Part shown: piece after piece, positions 34,885 to 46,440 of the stretch
Layout: the number at the start of each line of letters is the position of its first letter
Numbering within the stretch: the first letter of the stretch is position 1
NCBI RefSeq assembly: GCF_029962835.1
Contig: NC_080590.1
Location: forward strand, 67,791,501 to 67,855,500
DNA from: Magnolia sinica
Lineage: Eukaryota; Streptophyta; Magnoliopsida; Magnoliales; Magnoliaceae
DNA length: 64,000 bases
Direction of reading: 5' to 3'
Notes under the pieces: generated by a model
The model's database searches: none
What the model saw: the letters and a program-made list of their open reading frames with translations, nothing else
What the model was told of the DNA's origin: nothing
Program-made: the position numbers and the translations under genes

Positions 34885-36990
34885 GATCAACCGAGGCTAT
34901 GCATGTCTATCCATCAGACAATGAATCTAGGCCTGGATCTGTTCTAATGGGCCCAATGTGCAGTCTATAACCATCAGATACATGCGGTAATGAATTTTTT
35001 ATTTCACATCCACACGCGGAAAGTTTCGAAAACTGGGTGTCCTTTTAACATTGAAAAGGGACTGGCACCTTTTTAGTGCCCATCCATTCACATTAAGCAA
35101 GCCACCCTCCACAATTGGGCAACTCCATATGGTCTCAAAAACTCATTACCGTATTTATTATGATTCATCTTTTGCATCATCAAACATACAGAAAAGTGTC
35201 AATTTTTGGAGGCTAGGCTCTCATAATGCTTGTCTTGCAAATCTAGAAAGGAGGGTGGAATTCCCTTTTACCATCTTGTGTCTGCTGAGATTTGGTGGAG
35301 ACATCATTTCATAACTTTTATAGGTGGAATGAGGAGTCTAGGGGGCCAACATATAGGAAAATCTCAAAGATTATAAAACTCTTAGGGTGTATGTGGAATT
35401 TACTATATTTTTGTGGCTTTAAAATGGGTTGTGCTAAATTCGCCAGTTGCTGGATTGGAGCCCACTTGATTGGCTTTACAAAGGAAAGCTATCAAGCGTA
35501 AAATAATGCACTTTTTTCTAGACAGCTGAAATCTTTTGGGCCATTTGCTGGCATTCACAAAAAATACTAATAATGGTGATTGGGAACCTTTCTTAGCTTG
35601 GTTTTGGTAGTTTAAGTTTGCCCATATGCAGCCACGCATGGCACACGTGCCACTTCCCGAGGTGTTTGTGGGCTTGGAAATGCTCAAATTCCAAGTCTAC
35701 AGTTCTTTATGTGTCTGATTCGTGTTCTTTTAGAATTTGGAAGACATACAAAGCTATGTAAACACCTACGTATGGGTGTTGGAAATGATACCTTTTAGAA
35801 GTCAAAACTGCTGCTATTTCCCATTCAAATACTTAATACAATAAAATACTGATCAACATATGTATTTATTTACGTTTTGAAACAGGTCTGCTAGACCTGC
35901 ATACATTTAGAGTTTGCTCATCCCACAAGAACATGTGCTAATATGGCAGAAGTGTGAGAAATCAGAGCTTTCCTTTAGGTGGACCACACTGTTTGTCTTC
36001 TGGTCTAAAAACTCAGACTGCTTCGCTCCCAAGGTTGGCCAGTGTATAAACAATTCAGTGGATAGAAATTTTTTGTTTTAGCCATCCGTTTGTTTTGTAT
36101 GTTGCGGGCCACATGAGTGAAACTGCATGGTTTCTGAACCAAAATATCTTCTTACTGTTCTGCATCTGATGGAAAGCTCGGGTCTGATGTGTGCCACATG
36201 GGCATGTGTGCTTGTGTGTAGATGGGCAAGGTATGCACATCTGGGCCCAGCAATCATCATTTAGAAATACTGAAAAAATTACTACTTATAATAAGCTTCA
36301 AAATCCATTATTTATGCGTAAAGAAGTATACCAAAATAAAATATTATAATTAATTAAATGTAAAAATAGTTTATTTATTTATTTATTTTATTTTTAACAT
36401 GAGCATTTTAGGAATGTCAGACACATGGAAAGGGAAATGTGTAAAAAATTCTGTCCTTTCTACAAGATAATGATTGCTAGCTCCACACTCCTCGAAGTGC
36501 AGCCACGTGTTATGTTGGCGGTCTTGTTGGACCTCTGATCCATGTATCAGGTGGGATCCTTCTTGTGGCTGATTTGTCCAAAACATCTGATTATTGAACT
36601 ATCAGGTCGGACATGCATGAAAAAAACTACCTGTGTGAAAATTTTGCATGTTTTGTTGGACTGTCCGTTATTTTGTTAAATGTCTGGTATACATGATTTT
36701 GTTGACCAGTCTGATGTTTTGGTCAGATCGTAGACAATTTGGGTCCCACCTGATTGGGGGTTAGGATGTCCCACACGTGCCAGGCTTGAAGAATCAAGTT
36801 CTTTCTTACCTAAGGCACTGAAAATCAATGAAAATACCTGAAATTGGATTTGTCTTTTGTTCGAACAATTCTGGCCGACTATGGGTGAATAATCACTTAG
36901 ATAAAATGAGATTTTCTCGATGCAATATTGTTGTTTGATGTTGCACTAAAGTTGGTAGACGCCTGTTTTCCTCACACAGGAGTATATATA
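34885..36990. other. end of intron, no gene seen
   Basis: No conserved coding motif; short ORFs only. An AT/TTTA run lies at about 36369-36395. Confidence 0.45.
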
Positions 36991-37000
36991 TTTCATGCAG

Positions 37001-37064
37001 TGAATCAGGAGAATCGGAGGATGGTGGTGATGGTAATCGAGGTTGTGTTTGTGTTATTCAGTGA
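37001..37064 (+). CDS. host gene, terminal exon 2
   Basis: After acceptor TTTCATGCAG, the first base T completes AG|T (Ser), giving EFEP-S. It then reads ESGESEDGGDGNRG and CVCVIQ before TGA at 37062-37064. The acidic Ser/Asp run and the CxCxI end are what I expect for this family, and the phase requirement was set by exon 1 alone. The protein is 139 residues. CVIQ has the form of a CaaX prenylation box, with another Cys two residues earlier, suggesting possible membrane attachment; this is inference and sits uneasily with a plastid transit peptide. Confidence 0.72.
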
Positions 37065-38300
37065 TTTTCTTTGTAAATTCTTCATGGAAAAGATGGATGA
37101 ATTCTAATTACTCTGCGGCTACATGGAGGCCTCGATGTGTTGCTAAAACCGTAGTATCTTCACAACTCGCATGGTTTTTGCTATGCTTAACATGCCCCCA
37201 CATGTAGCCACCTGGCACATGTGTGCACTCATCGGTTGACCTCGTGTATGCTGAGTGTGGACTATTGGCATTCTCTAAACCTTAATGGTCTCATACATGT
37301 GGCTCACCTGATGAGTTGACTAGCCGACTTTCTGCAACACCATCTATATGCTGGTTTGGAAGGCCTGCACATGTTCCAAATTGGTGCCAGTAGCTGCATG
37401 TAGAGGTGTATGTTGTCTTAGAAAACATGATCTTTACATATTACTTGATTTGTGGATCGAGTCTAGTATTGCCATGAATGTGCCACCTTCGACATGTGCG
37501 CAGGTAAGTGTTGAGTAAGATTTTGTGTCCTGTGTGATCCAAGATTCCAATTGCTTTAACTCGAGCAGGATTGAATCCTAATATCTGCTGTATTAAGGAG
37601 ATGGTGCTATTGGTTCTCTTTATCTCTTGCTAGCCAGCATTGAAATCAATGGATCCATATCTGTGGTAAGAATGTTAACTTTTCTTATTTTTCCAGCCAT
37701 CTTGACGGGCGCCATGAATACCATTTTATTGTGTTATTGCCTTATTGGGTTTTGATTTTTTGGGCAACTGTTAAAGCTAAATGCAGTTCAAGCTTAATTT
37801 AATCTATCGGGTGGGTTCATTTGTCATACTCAAAAGGGCCAATTTTGATATGAGGAATCCTGGGTGAAGGATTTGATATGGGCAATGCTTATATTTTACT
37901 TTACTAAACTATACTAAATTTAGTTTTCTGTTCGTTTCGTAATCAGAATTTTTAGATTCTTTAGAGAATGGTCGTCTTGTATCTTGTGCCACAGAATTGC
38001 AACTATGAATAAAGTTAATGATTACTTTGTGGAGTCCATGATGATTTACTTTGTAATTCAAACGGAGAGGAAATGTGATAATTGTGGAATCACAGTATTC
38101 CATTCATGTTAGTAAGCTGAATTTGAACTGTTGATCCAACCTTAAGTTGTTCCTTTACAATCATAGCATTTTTAAATACATGCTTCATGCTCTCTCACAG
38201 TACCGTTGGATTTATCATGAATCCTGACCATTTTTTCATTATCCGTTAAACTAAATAATATTGAAAGACTAGAGATTCACACAGACTGTGGCATTGCTGA
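37065..38300 (+). other. probable 3' UTR and downstream flank of the host gene
   Basis: No ORF of note. An AATAAAG at about 38008 could serve as a poly(A) signal, but a closer one is not obvious. Boundaries need transcripts. Confidence 0.35.
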
Positions 38301-38379
38301 AGTCCCAGATAGCCAAACAGGGTGTATTCGAGCCAACCTCAACCTCTTATTTGGACAGTTTCCCTGTTCCAAGTACAAA

Positions 38380-38830
38380 TTAGAATTACAAGTTCAAAGG
38401 CCTTTTCCATATTTCTATTCCAAGTAGGGTGCAACTGGGGTTTTTGTTCCAAGTTCAAACTAGAATTACAAGTTCAAGCCTTTTCCGTATTTTATTCCAA
38501 GAAGGGTGCAACCGGGGAAGGTTGGGTTGACCCCCAACCCAACCTCAAGAGGACCCAACCCGCAACCCGACCTGACCTGAATTCCAACCCAAGGTGCCTA
38601 ACTTGAACCCAAACTGAGTTCCTCTATACCTGACCTGATCTGACCCAAATGCATTCGATTATTCCCAACCTGACCCATCCCAACACAATTTTCATCATGA
38701 ACCTCACTGAATTCAAATTGGGGTGGCCTTTACAAACCAAACCCAACCCAACCCAACCCCAAGACCTTGACAATCCGACCCAACCCAACCCAACAGAACT
38801 TGGCTCTAAGTCCAAGTATAAGGTAGAATT
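38380..38830. repeat. GGTTGGG/CCCAACC-rich repeat with short tandem duplication
   Basis: A unit of about 52-55 bp is duplicated at about 38386-38440 and 38467-38518 (each with TTACAAGTTCAA...GGGTGCAACYGGGG). It runs into CCCAACC-rich DNA to about 38800, which is the inverted counterpart of the MITE at 4380-4784. A second copy of that MITE family is likely; ends not resolved. Confidence 0.55.
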
Positions 38831-40475
38831 GCATGATGAAAAGTGGGGTGAGATCCTCACCTTGTCAGCAAAAATACTTCTTTTGAGGCACGGGTGGTTA
38901 AATGTTGGGATCATTGTTGTGGAATGCGTTGTATTTTGTTCAGGATCTTTCACAGACATTTATAAAGCATTCACCAACACACGAGATAAGTACTCCAATT
39001 GCTATTTTATTTCTTTGGATTCATGTATATTTCAGGTGTGGTGTGACACAATTCTTAATTGCATTCAAGGGGGTATATAACCCTTGATTCTAAAGCAAAG
39101 CTTAGTGAAATATAAATGTAGTGCATGATTCAATGCTCTTATGCTATGTAATATTAGCCTTAGCTGATAAATGGATCACTTTAGCCTTTTAAAGTCTTAG
39201 AAGTCCCAGCATGGGCTGTATAATATGATTGCTGCAGGTAGTGTCTGAAAGATAATTTATCACTCGATGTGTGATATGTCTTAACGTACTTAAGACTTAT
39301 GAGAGTTGGCTTGTTCTTGAGATTGACCAAGGTGATGTTGGCCCCAAAAGGGCTTATCATATGGTAGCATATGAAGATGACTTTGTCGGTGTGGTGGATT
39401 GGACTGGGAGCTTCCTTGCTTTGTCAAATTGGCTACGTTTAAAAGCCATAAGACAAGGAATCTGGGCTTGGAGTTAGCCATTCTCAGCATGTCACTTGAG
39501 TAGACATCAATGAGAGATGGTCACATGATTAACGTAAGTGTGTCGAATGGTCACAGACTTTCGGATGTGTGTGCCATTGACGTTGTCGGACAGGGCCAAG
39601 TGATCTCATCTTTAAAAGGCTCAAGGCTGTAGACAAGATAAGATAGCACCGAATGCACACAAACATAAGTGTACGGTAGGTATAATGATACATGAGTGAA
39701 GCTCATAGGGTGATAAAGAAGACGAGAGTCATTTAAGTATAATGGGATGGTCTTTGGAAGAAGACAGAACGAGTGCTCTGAGGCGATTGCTCTTGTTGCT
39801 AGGATCTTGCATGAGGCGGCTTGGCTTCTCAGATGACTCAAGAGAGAGGTGATTGTCTAGCCCAGGTATCATCAAGCTTGGAATGTATCAATGAGCTCGG
39901 AGAGTGTTGAAACCCGGAGAAGTGAATCAGAAGGCCCGTGAATGTCCTTAAGACTCCAAGAGGTTGCAGCCTGATATATGAGGGGCCCGAGGTGTTGCAA
40001 AGGAAACTAGCTTGCGGGCTCAAGTTGCCGGCATAAGCACAATGCATGCTGTTGTGTGAGCGTTTCATGTTTGCCGCCCGAGAGGGCTTCAGAAGTCGTC
40101 TTCCATAGATTGCCCTTGAATGGGGCTAGCTAATGATTGATGCGGACTTATTCCAGCATATAGGAGAGGGAATGAGTTCATCCTCGCAACATGCCTTGGA
40201 TCACTTCAATAGCAGGTTGCTCGCCTTAGCAAGTCTCAGTAGAGAGTTAAGCTACACTCTATGCCTCATTTGGGCTTGTTGGATGCTTGACAAGTATTTA
40301 ACTTTTTTATTCCTCCCGCTTGAAATCAGGGTGAGACGGGAATATGCTTTGTTAAGTAGTTGTTTTGGTTGATCTCCAACAGGCGACATGTGCTAAGGAC
40401 TAAGGGCAGGCACAACCGCATGCGTGAGTGAGTCAGATTGAGGCATGCTTGCTGCGTTGGCTTTGATATGCAGCT
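38831..40475. other. intergenic, no gene seen
   Basis: ORFs up to 96 codons occur on both strands with no recognisable motif and no supporting splice or promoter signals. Confidence 0.45.
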
Positions 40476-40478
40476 TTA

Positions 40479-41946
40479 GGCTGTTTGGGCACGTGAAATA
40501 CGGTGGCTTAATCGGTATTAGGAGGGATGGAATTTGCTAATCCCTGATGTGACAGCTTCGGAGCTTTTTGGATGGCAAACGTCTCTCCACGTCTTAAGAG
40601 GGACTCGCGCGTGCAGTGGAGTCGGTGAGATTTCACATCCCACCGAGATACGCCCTATTGCGAGGTAGAATCCCTCCATCATGAAGAAGACGAAGCTTTC
40701 TCCGATGATGTCGTGTGAAATAGTAGCCAATGCATCAAAATCTCTCCCATTCTCCCTTCTTTTATTTCTGCTCTGTTGGAGTATCTTCTCTACGCGATCA
40801 GCTCTTCTCAACACAAGTGAAATCTTTTTGTACAAAAAGGCGACAGAAAGCTAAATACATTTGTAATTTTACAAAATTCTCCAAAGGCTCTTTTACCTCG
40901 TTGCCATTTTTTCAGGTCCTTTTCTCATTTCAAATCCGTGGCTCAGGACAGTACCATGAAAGGCTTGGAGACTGTTCTTCTTCAAAGGAATTGCAATGCT
41001 CATCTCCTCCAGTCAGGAGATTATTCTCTTCCATCTTCATCATCTGATGATACGCCTTTTGGGTGTTTGAAGCAATGCGGGGATGGTCCGAGAATTGAAG
41101 ATAATTGATTGAAGAATGGGAAGAAGATGCACAGTCAAATCTGAGAATCGACGGAACAGGCTGTTCATTTGGATGAAGAATTTCACAGGAGATAGCACTG
41201 TGGGGGACGTTATCTTTGTTTAAGATCGCGCTCGAATTATTGTCCGACGATCCATCTTTGAAGTAGGCAAACATCATGAGCCCGCCAGCACAATGCTCAT
41301 GGCTCTGATCGATATCGTCCTCCATCTTGCTTTGTTCCAATACCCTGTTTTTGGATTCAGATTAAATGATTTCCTATTTCACACGGCAGCCGTTCTCTAC
41401 GTTCTTCACTCCGGAGAAAGCTTCGTCTTCTTCTTGTTCCCTAGTCGCCTGGAAACATGGCGGCGGAGGAAGCTTAGTCCGTTCCACACGGCTTTACCTG
41501 AAATGCTGATTGCTCCCTGGTTGCCTGGAAACACAGGACATGCGTGAGAGATCTAAGCCGCTCATCATGCAGTCTTGTCTGTGCGCAATGATCATCAAGT
41601 GGGCCACAGTTATACACGGAATCACGATTTCTGTGAATAGACCATTCATCCCAATGCGGATACCATGCAATCAACGGCTCGGATCTCCACATTGGGTGAA
41701 GATGGAGGATGCATGTGACGGCACTATGTGAAATCCACTTCAATCCAATGGGTAATCCAAACAAACCCATATGGGATAACACACGGGATGATTGCAATCC
41801 CATAAAACCCAAACATGTCATGGGCTGCGCATGGGATAAACGGGTACGCGTAATGCAGCCGACCATCCACTGCAACTCATAAATGCAGTGGTAGCCGTAA
41901 TTCCATCCCTCCTATTCCACCGTATTGCAACCGCCCAAACAAGGCC
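40479..41946. mobile_element. PIF/Harbinger-like element with about 50-bp TIRs (1,468 bp)
   Basis: Left end GGCTGTTTGGGC..AATACGGTGG...TAGGAGGGATGGAATT and right end, on the other strand, GGCCTTGTTTGGGC..AATACGGTGGAATAGGAGGG match over about 50 bp. The left arm has an extra stretch of roughly 10 bases. Flanked by a 3-bp duplication TTA (40476-40478, 41947-41949), as made by PIF/Harbinger transposases. No transposase seen. The interior carries the minus-strand ORF listed next. A second MITE-like segment (CAAACAAACCCATATGGGAT) lies at about 41755-41785. Confidence 0.65.
40930..41325 (-). CDS. hypothetical ORF inside the PIF/Harbinger-like element
   Basis: ATG at 41325 opens 131 codons: MEDDIDQSHEHCAGGLMMF, then a Ser/Asn-rich middle, ILRFDC, NYLQFSDHP, and EEEQSPSLSW near the end. 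Composition is balanced, not low complexity, and acidic, like the N-terminal exon of a regulatory protein, but I do not recognise the family. A possible donor (ATG|GTACTG) follows SLSW. A further minus-strand ORF at 40518-40835 (SLVLRRADRVEKILQQSRNK) could be another exon. It may be a captured host gene fragment, or chance. Confidence 0.35.
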   Translation of the reverse strand: MEDDIDQSHEHCAGGLMMFAYFKDGSSDNNSSAILNKDNVPHSAISCEILHPNEQPVPSILRFDCASSSHSSINYLQFSDHPRIASNTQKAYHQMMKMEENNLLTGGDEHCNSFEEEQSPSLSWYCPEPRI

Positions 41947-41949
41947 TTA

Positions 41950-42830
41950 TAGACCGACTTCTCCTATCCTTTCATCTTAAAGTCGGATTGGAGTTATCCA
42001 AGGCTTTCTCGGAGAGTGTATCCCCAAGCCCTCCAATGAGCTGTCATTTGTCCAACTTGGACATCCATTGGCTCATTAAAAGTGGCCTGAAATTCGGTGC
42101 CACAAGGCGGGAAGGTGAGGTTAAGAATTGGGCCAGTGCCGCTCATGTGCAGGTGATGCCTTGATAAATACATAGTAGAATCCAACAAAGTAATAGTTAT
42201 CACCACACACAAATAAACTAAACAAGAAGACAATTTGTATTTTACGTGGAAAAATTTTTGCAGAAAAACTTACGATGGAAAGCTACGAGTAATGCACTAT
42301 AAAAGCAGAATTGCAAGAGATAGTAGATCTTACCAATTCGAACAATCTTAAAATCTCATTTGAAACCTTAGTTATGTTCTTAAACCCTTCAGAACACCTT
42401 AGAAAGCCCTAATCTCCTTTCTAATCCCGATTACACTTGATATATATGTACTACCCAACTGGAATATGAAACAAATCATGCACTTACGCAACACTGCGTG
42501 CGTGTTCGATGGGGCCTTCGATGGCATTGATAGACATCGAAGATCCTTCGATGCCATCAAGTTGCAACTTTCAAAATTGTCCAGCAATCAAATAGTAATT
42601 TTTTTTTGGATTTTCTCGATGGGATTAAAGGGTTTGTCGATGGCATTGACATCATCCACATCTGATCGATGGGATCGAATGGTCTGTTGATGGCATCGAC
42701 AAACCCTATTATAGACAAATTTAAGACATAAGTTTTCAATCTTCAGTCTCCATTACTCTTTTGCCATCACCATTTCTGATTATCATTTATCATAACTTCA
42801 TTGTCGCTTCTCGTGCACACTCCATTCTCA
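41950..42830. other. copia-flanking DNA, possible 3' LTR
   Basis: Repeated TTCGATGGCAT / GATGCCATC words (42505-42710) resemble LTR DNA of plant copia elements, and the region lies just after the copia pol end on the minus strand. No paired LTR or boundary found. Confidence 0.35.
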
Positions 42831-45800
42831 TTATGGCTTTGCCAAGCCCAGAGCAATTGCACATAACTTGAACTTCTTTGTGGGAACCACCTTCATAAGC
42901 ATGTCAATCGAATTTAGGCTTGTGTGTATCTTCTCAAGAGTCATGCCTCCTTCCTCAAGCACCTGTCGGGTAAAATGATGACACACATCAATATCTGTAT
43001 TACGTGAGTGATAAACAAAATTCTTCATCAAATTAATTGAACTTTTGCTTTCATAATTAACTGGCAGTATTGAAGCTCCAACTGATTTATCATCTCCCTT
43101 AACTAAACATTTTCTTTGAATGCTTCTGTCATCGCCATATACTTATCTTTAGTTGTGGAGAGAGTCATCACAGACTGAAGCTTTAACATCCAACTGATTG
43201 CACCATTCGCTAACATAAAGTAACTGGAAGTCGACATTCTATTATCCACACTGCCTACGTAATTTGGATCCACATAGTATACTAACTTGTCCCATGATTT
43301 TTCAAATGCTAAGACGTAATCCTGCGTATCTCGAATATATCTAAGTAACCTTTTCATTGCCTTTCAGTATTCTACCAGGTTAGACATGTATCTGCTAACA
43401 ACACCCACTGCATGTAAATTATCTGGTTTCGTATAGACTATGATATACATTAAGCTGCCAATCACACTCAAATAATGCACACGAGATATAACTTGCTTTT
43501 CTTTATCTATTTCAGGACAATGTTAAGAAAAAAACTTAAAATAAACTGCGTGGGGAACGCTGACTGTCTTTGCCTTGTCCATCCCATACTCCATTAATAC
43601 ATTCTCAATGTATTATGTCTAAGATAACTATAGCTTGCTTCTCTTCCCATCTCTGTGAATATAAATGTTGAGAACCTTTTTTACACCCTCAGATGTTTTA
43701 TTTTGAATGACCTTAATAGCTGAGTCTTCAGTATCTTGATCTTAAACATATTATGACTGGCGATAAGCATATCATCAACATATAATACCGAGATAATGAA
43801 TTTCTCAACACTCAATGTCTTGTAATAGACACAATGATTATACTCACTCCACGCAAATCTTTGACTCACTATGAAAAAAATCAAATTTCTTGTATCACTA
43901 CCTAGGTGACTGTTTCAAGTGGTATAATGATATCTTCAACCTGCAAACCTTATTCTTTACCCCTTGTATTTCAAAATCTTGTGCTTGCTTCATGTAAATC
44001 TTCTCTTCTAATTCCCCATGTAGGAAAGCAATTTTTACATCCGTCTGTTCCATCTTGAGATTGTATTGGTAACTAACGTCAATACGAATATGATAGATAC
44101 TTGCTTCAACACATGCGCGAATATCTCAGTGAAGTTAACACATTCTCTCTGAGTGTATCCCTTCGCTACCAACTTTACCTTGTATTTATTTTGTTTTTTC
44201 TACAAGATCCACTTGCACCCGATCACTTTACGTTCGACAGGACGCTCCACTAGCTCCCGCGTCTCATTCTGATACAGATAGTTCATCTCGTCATGCATCC
44301 CCACTTTCCACTTTTCGGCATCTATATCGTCAAGAGCCTCCTGAAAAGTATGTGGATCTCCCCTCATCCGTAATAAGGGAAAATGTAACATTCGAGTCAT
44401 TCATATATCTCGCCGGTAACTTACGATCCCTTGGTGGATTCCTTCTCATAGGTGGTTACTCTACCTGCTCCTGTACCTTTGTCTGCTTCTCAATATAAAC
44501 ATGTGTCTCATCTTTGTCTATTTGAATGCCCACAATTAGGGCTGTACACGAGCAGAGTTAGCTCGGTTAGCTCGCTCTACTCGACTCGAAAACGCTCGAT
44601 TCGACTTGGTTCGAAACTAAATTCGAGCTGAGTCAAGCTGATTTTTTGAGCTCGAAAAAATTTCGAATTGAGTTTGAGCTTGCCCGAGCTCGACTCGACT
44701 CGGATCGAACATAACTCAAATCGAACTCGGATCGAACCAGTTCGGTGACTCGATTACTTTGATATTGCTGTTGCTCACCAAGTGTTTGATGAAATGACTC
44801 AACGAAGTGTGGTTGGTGGTAAGGAAGGTACGTATATGGAACGAATACCCTTTTTTATCTTGATTTTTATATTGCGTACAAGGTGTTTGATGAAATACCT
44901 ATAAAACCACTGCTGCTGCTTTACATACAGTGAGATTTTGAAGGTGCAATTCATGTGTTTGTGAAAATGCTGCACAGGTGAACTTGGCTCGATCTTGGCT
45001 CAAACTTGGCTCGGACTGGCCCGAGCTGCTGATCGAACCGAGCTGAGCTGGCCAGTTAGGCTCGAGGACCGAGTTGAGCCGAGTTCAGCTGGGGTCAGCA
45101 AGTGGCCGAGCTGAGTTAAGCTGTGCCAAGCTCGACTCGGTTCGACTTGTATACACCTCTACCCACAATCGATTTTTTGTCCTTATTGTGTTCCTCCTTA
45201 CGGAACAAGGATCCTTTATTGAATCTGATGTCATGACTAAAGATGATTTTCTGTGTGACTTAGTCATATAGACTGTAACCCTTTACACCACCACCATAGC
45301 TGACAAAGATGTACTTTTTAGCCATTTAGTTCAACTTATCTCTCTTAATGGACGGTACATGTGAGTAGGCATCACAATCAAATACTCACAGCCTCGAGTA
45401 GTCTACTTGCTGACCACTCTACACTTCTTTTGGAATTTTACAATTAATATCCATAAAAGGGGACCGATAACCAAAATTTCTTGCCCAAGGCAGCATTGCT
45501 TATCATGCATCGGGTCTCTCCAAGTGAGTTCGATTCATCCGCTCAGTCATACTATTTTGCTTAGGTGCGTGGTGCATTGTGTTATACCTCACGATTCTTT
45601 CATCCTTATAAAACCGATTGAATTCCCCAGAAGTGAATTCCCCACTGCTATCTTTCCTTAACACATTCACTTGTCGCCCTGACTATTTTTCACCATCGCT
45701 TTCCACTACTTGAGGTTGATGAAACTTTAGATTTACTTTTCATAAAATGACACACTTTTCTGGAGTAGTCATCAATAAACGTAACAAACTATGACAATCC

Positions 45801-46440
45801 TCCACCGGAAACTACGGTCGACGACCCTATACATAAGAATGCACATAATTTATAACCCCCTTACATACATGTTTACCAGATTTAAAAGACAACTTTGAAT
45901 GTTTACCATATATACAATGCTCGTATATATTAAAATAAATGTTTAAAAAAATTGAAATTAAACAACTGGCAGAAAGTGTCTTTATTGCCTCGCTCGGTCA
46001 CGTGGCCTAAGTGTGCGTGTCACATACATGTATACGTTGAATCCGCTGCAGCTGCCGTAGGTCTACCCGATGAAGTGCTCCCGATCAAGTTATAAAGGTT
46101 ACCATTCCTTTGTGCCTTCAATGTCCCATTTGAAACTTTAAAGACACGATCAAACCTAATGAATTTGCACCCTAGTGCCTCGAGTGCTCTAAGGGATATC
46201 AGACTCTTCCTCAACTCAGGAATGTTTTCACATCTATCAAGATACGCTCCATACCATCAAACATCTTAATGCGTACCAATCCAACAACAACCACGTTATA
46301 GGCATTGTCATTGCCTATAAATACCTGGCCACCATCGCACTCATTATAACTGATGAACCAACTCTTATGAAGGGTCATGTGATACGAAGCCCTCATATCC
46401 AAAATTCATTCATTGATGAAATATTTAGATTTTGATGTGG
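42831..46440 (-). pseudogene. Ty1/copia pol remnant (interrupted by MITE)
   Basis: Minus strand, in element order: a gag-pre-integrase piece with ASYHMTLHKSWFISYNECDG (46211-46402), LKAQRNGNLYNLIGSTSSG (46020-46214), integrase connector DNA (about 45170-46010; SHRKSSLVMTSDSIKDPCS), RT N-terminus EALDDIDAEKWKVGMHDEMN...KVIGCKWIL (44200-44400), the RT catalytic segment ISVLYVDDMLIASHN (43681-43884), and RNase H (43103-43357 YIRDTQDYVLAF, and 42831-43031 IDVCHHFTRQVLEEGG). These are standard copia landmarks in the standard order. Numerous stops. Integrase catalytic core and gag are not clearly readable. LTRs not identified. Confidence 0.8.
44537..45161. mobile_element. hAT-like MITE in copia remnant (625 bp)
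   Basis: Ends TAGGGCTGTACACGAG and, on the other strand, TAGAGGTGTATACAAGTCGA. Perfect 8-bp target duplication CCCACAAT at 44529-44536 and 45162-45169. Rich in GAGCTCG/GACTCGA words. No ORF. Copia sequence resumes on both sides. Confidence 0.88.

Larger units (their letters stand above)
2369..37000 (+). other. 34,632-bp intron filled with transposable elements
   Basis: Donor GTAGGT at 2369 and acceptor TTTCATGCAG ending at 37000. It joins exon 1 to exon 2 in phase 2. It holds a Tat retrotransposon, a TRIM, an L1-type LINE, a LINE fragment and four MITE copies, all listed separately. Nearer acceptors (for example at about 2972) give no plausible protein end. Confidence 0.65.

Noticed and set aside
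38649..39080. 143-codon plus-strand ORF rich in NPTQP
   Set aside because: Driven by the CCCAACC repeat; the rest has no motif.
39271..39477. 68-codon ORF (VGPKRAYHMVAYEDDFVGVV)
   Set aside because: Balanced composition but no recognised family, no splice or promoter support.
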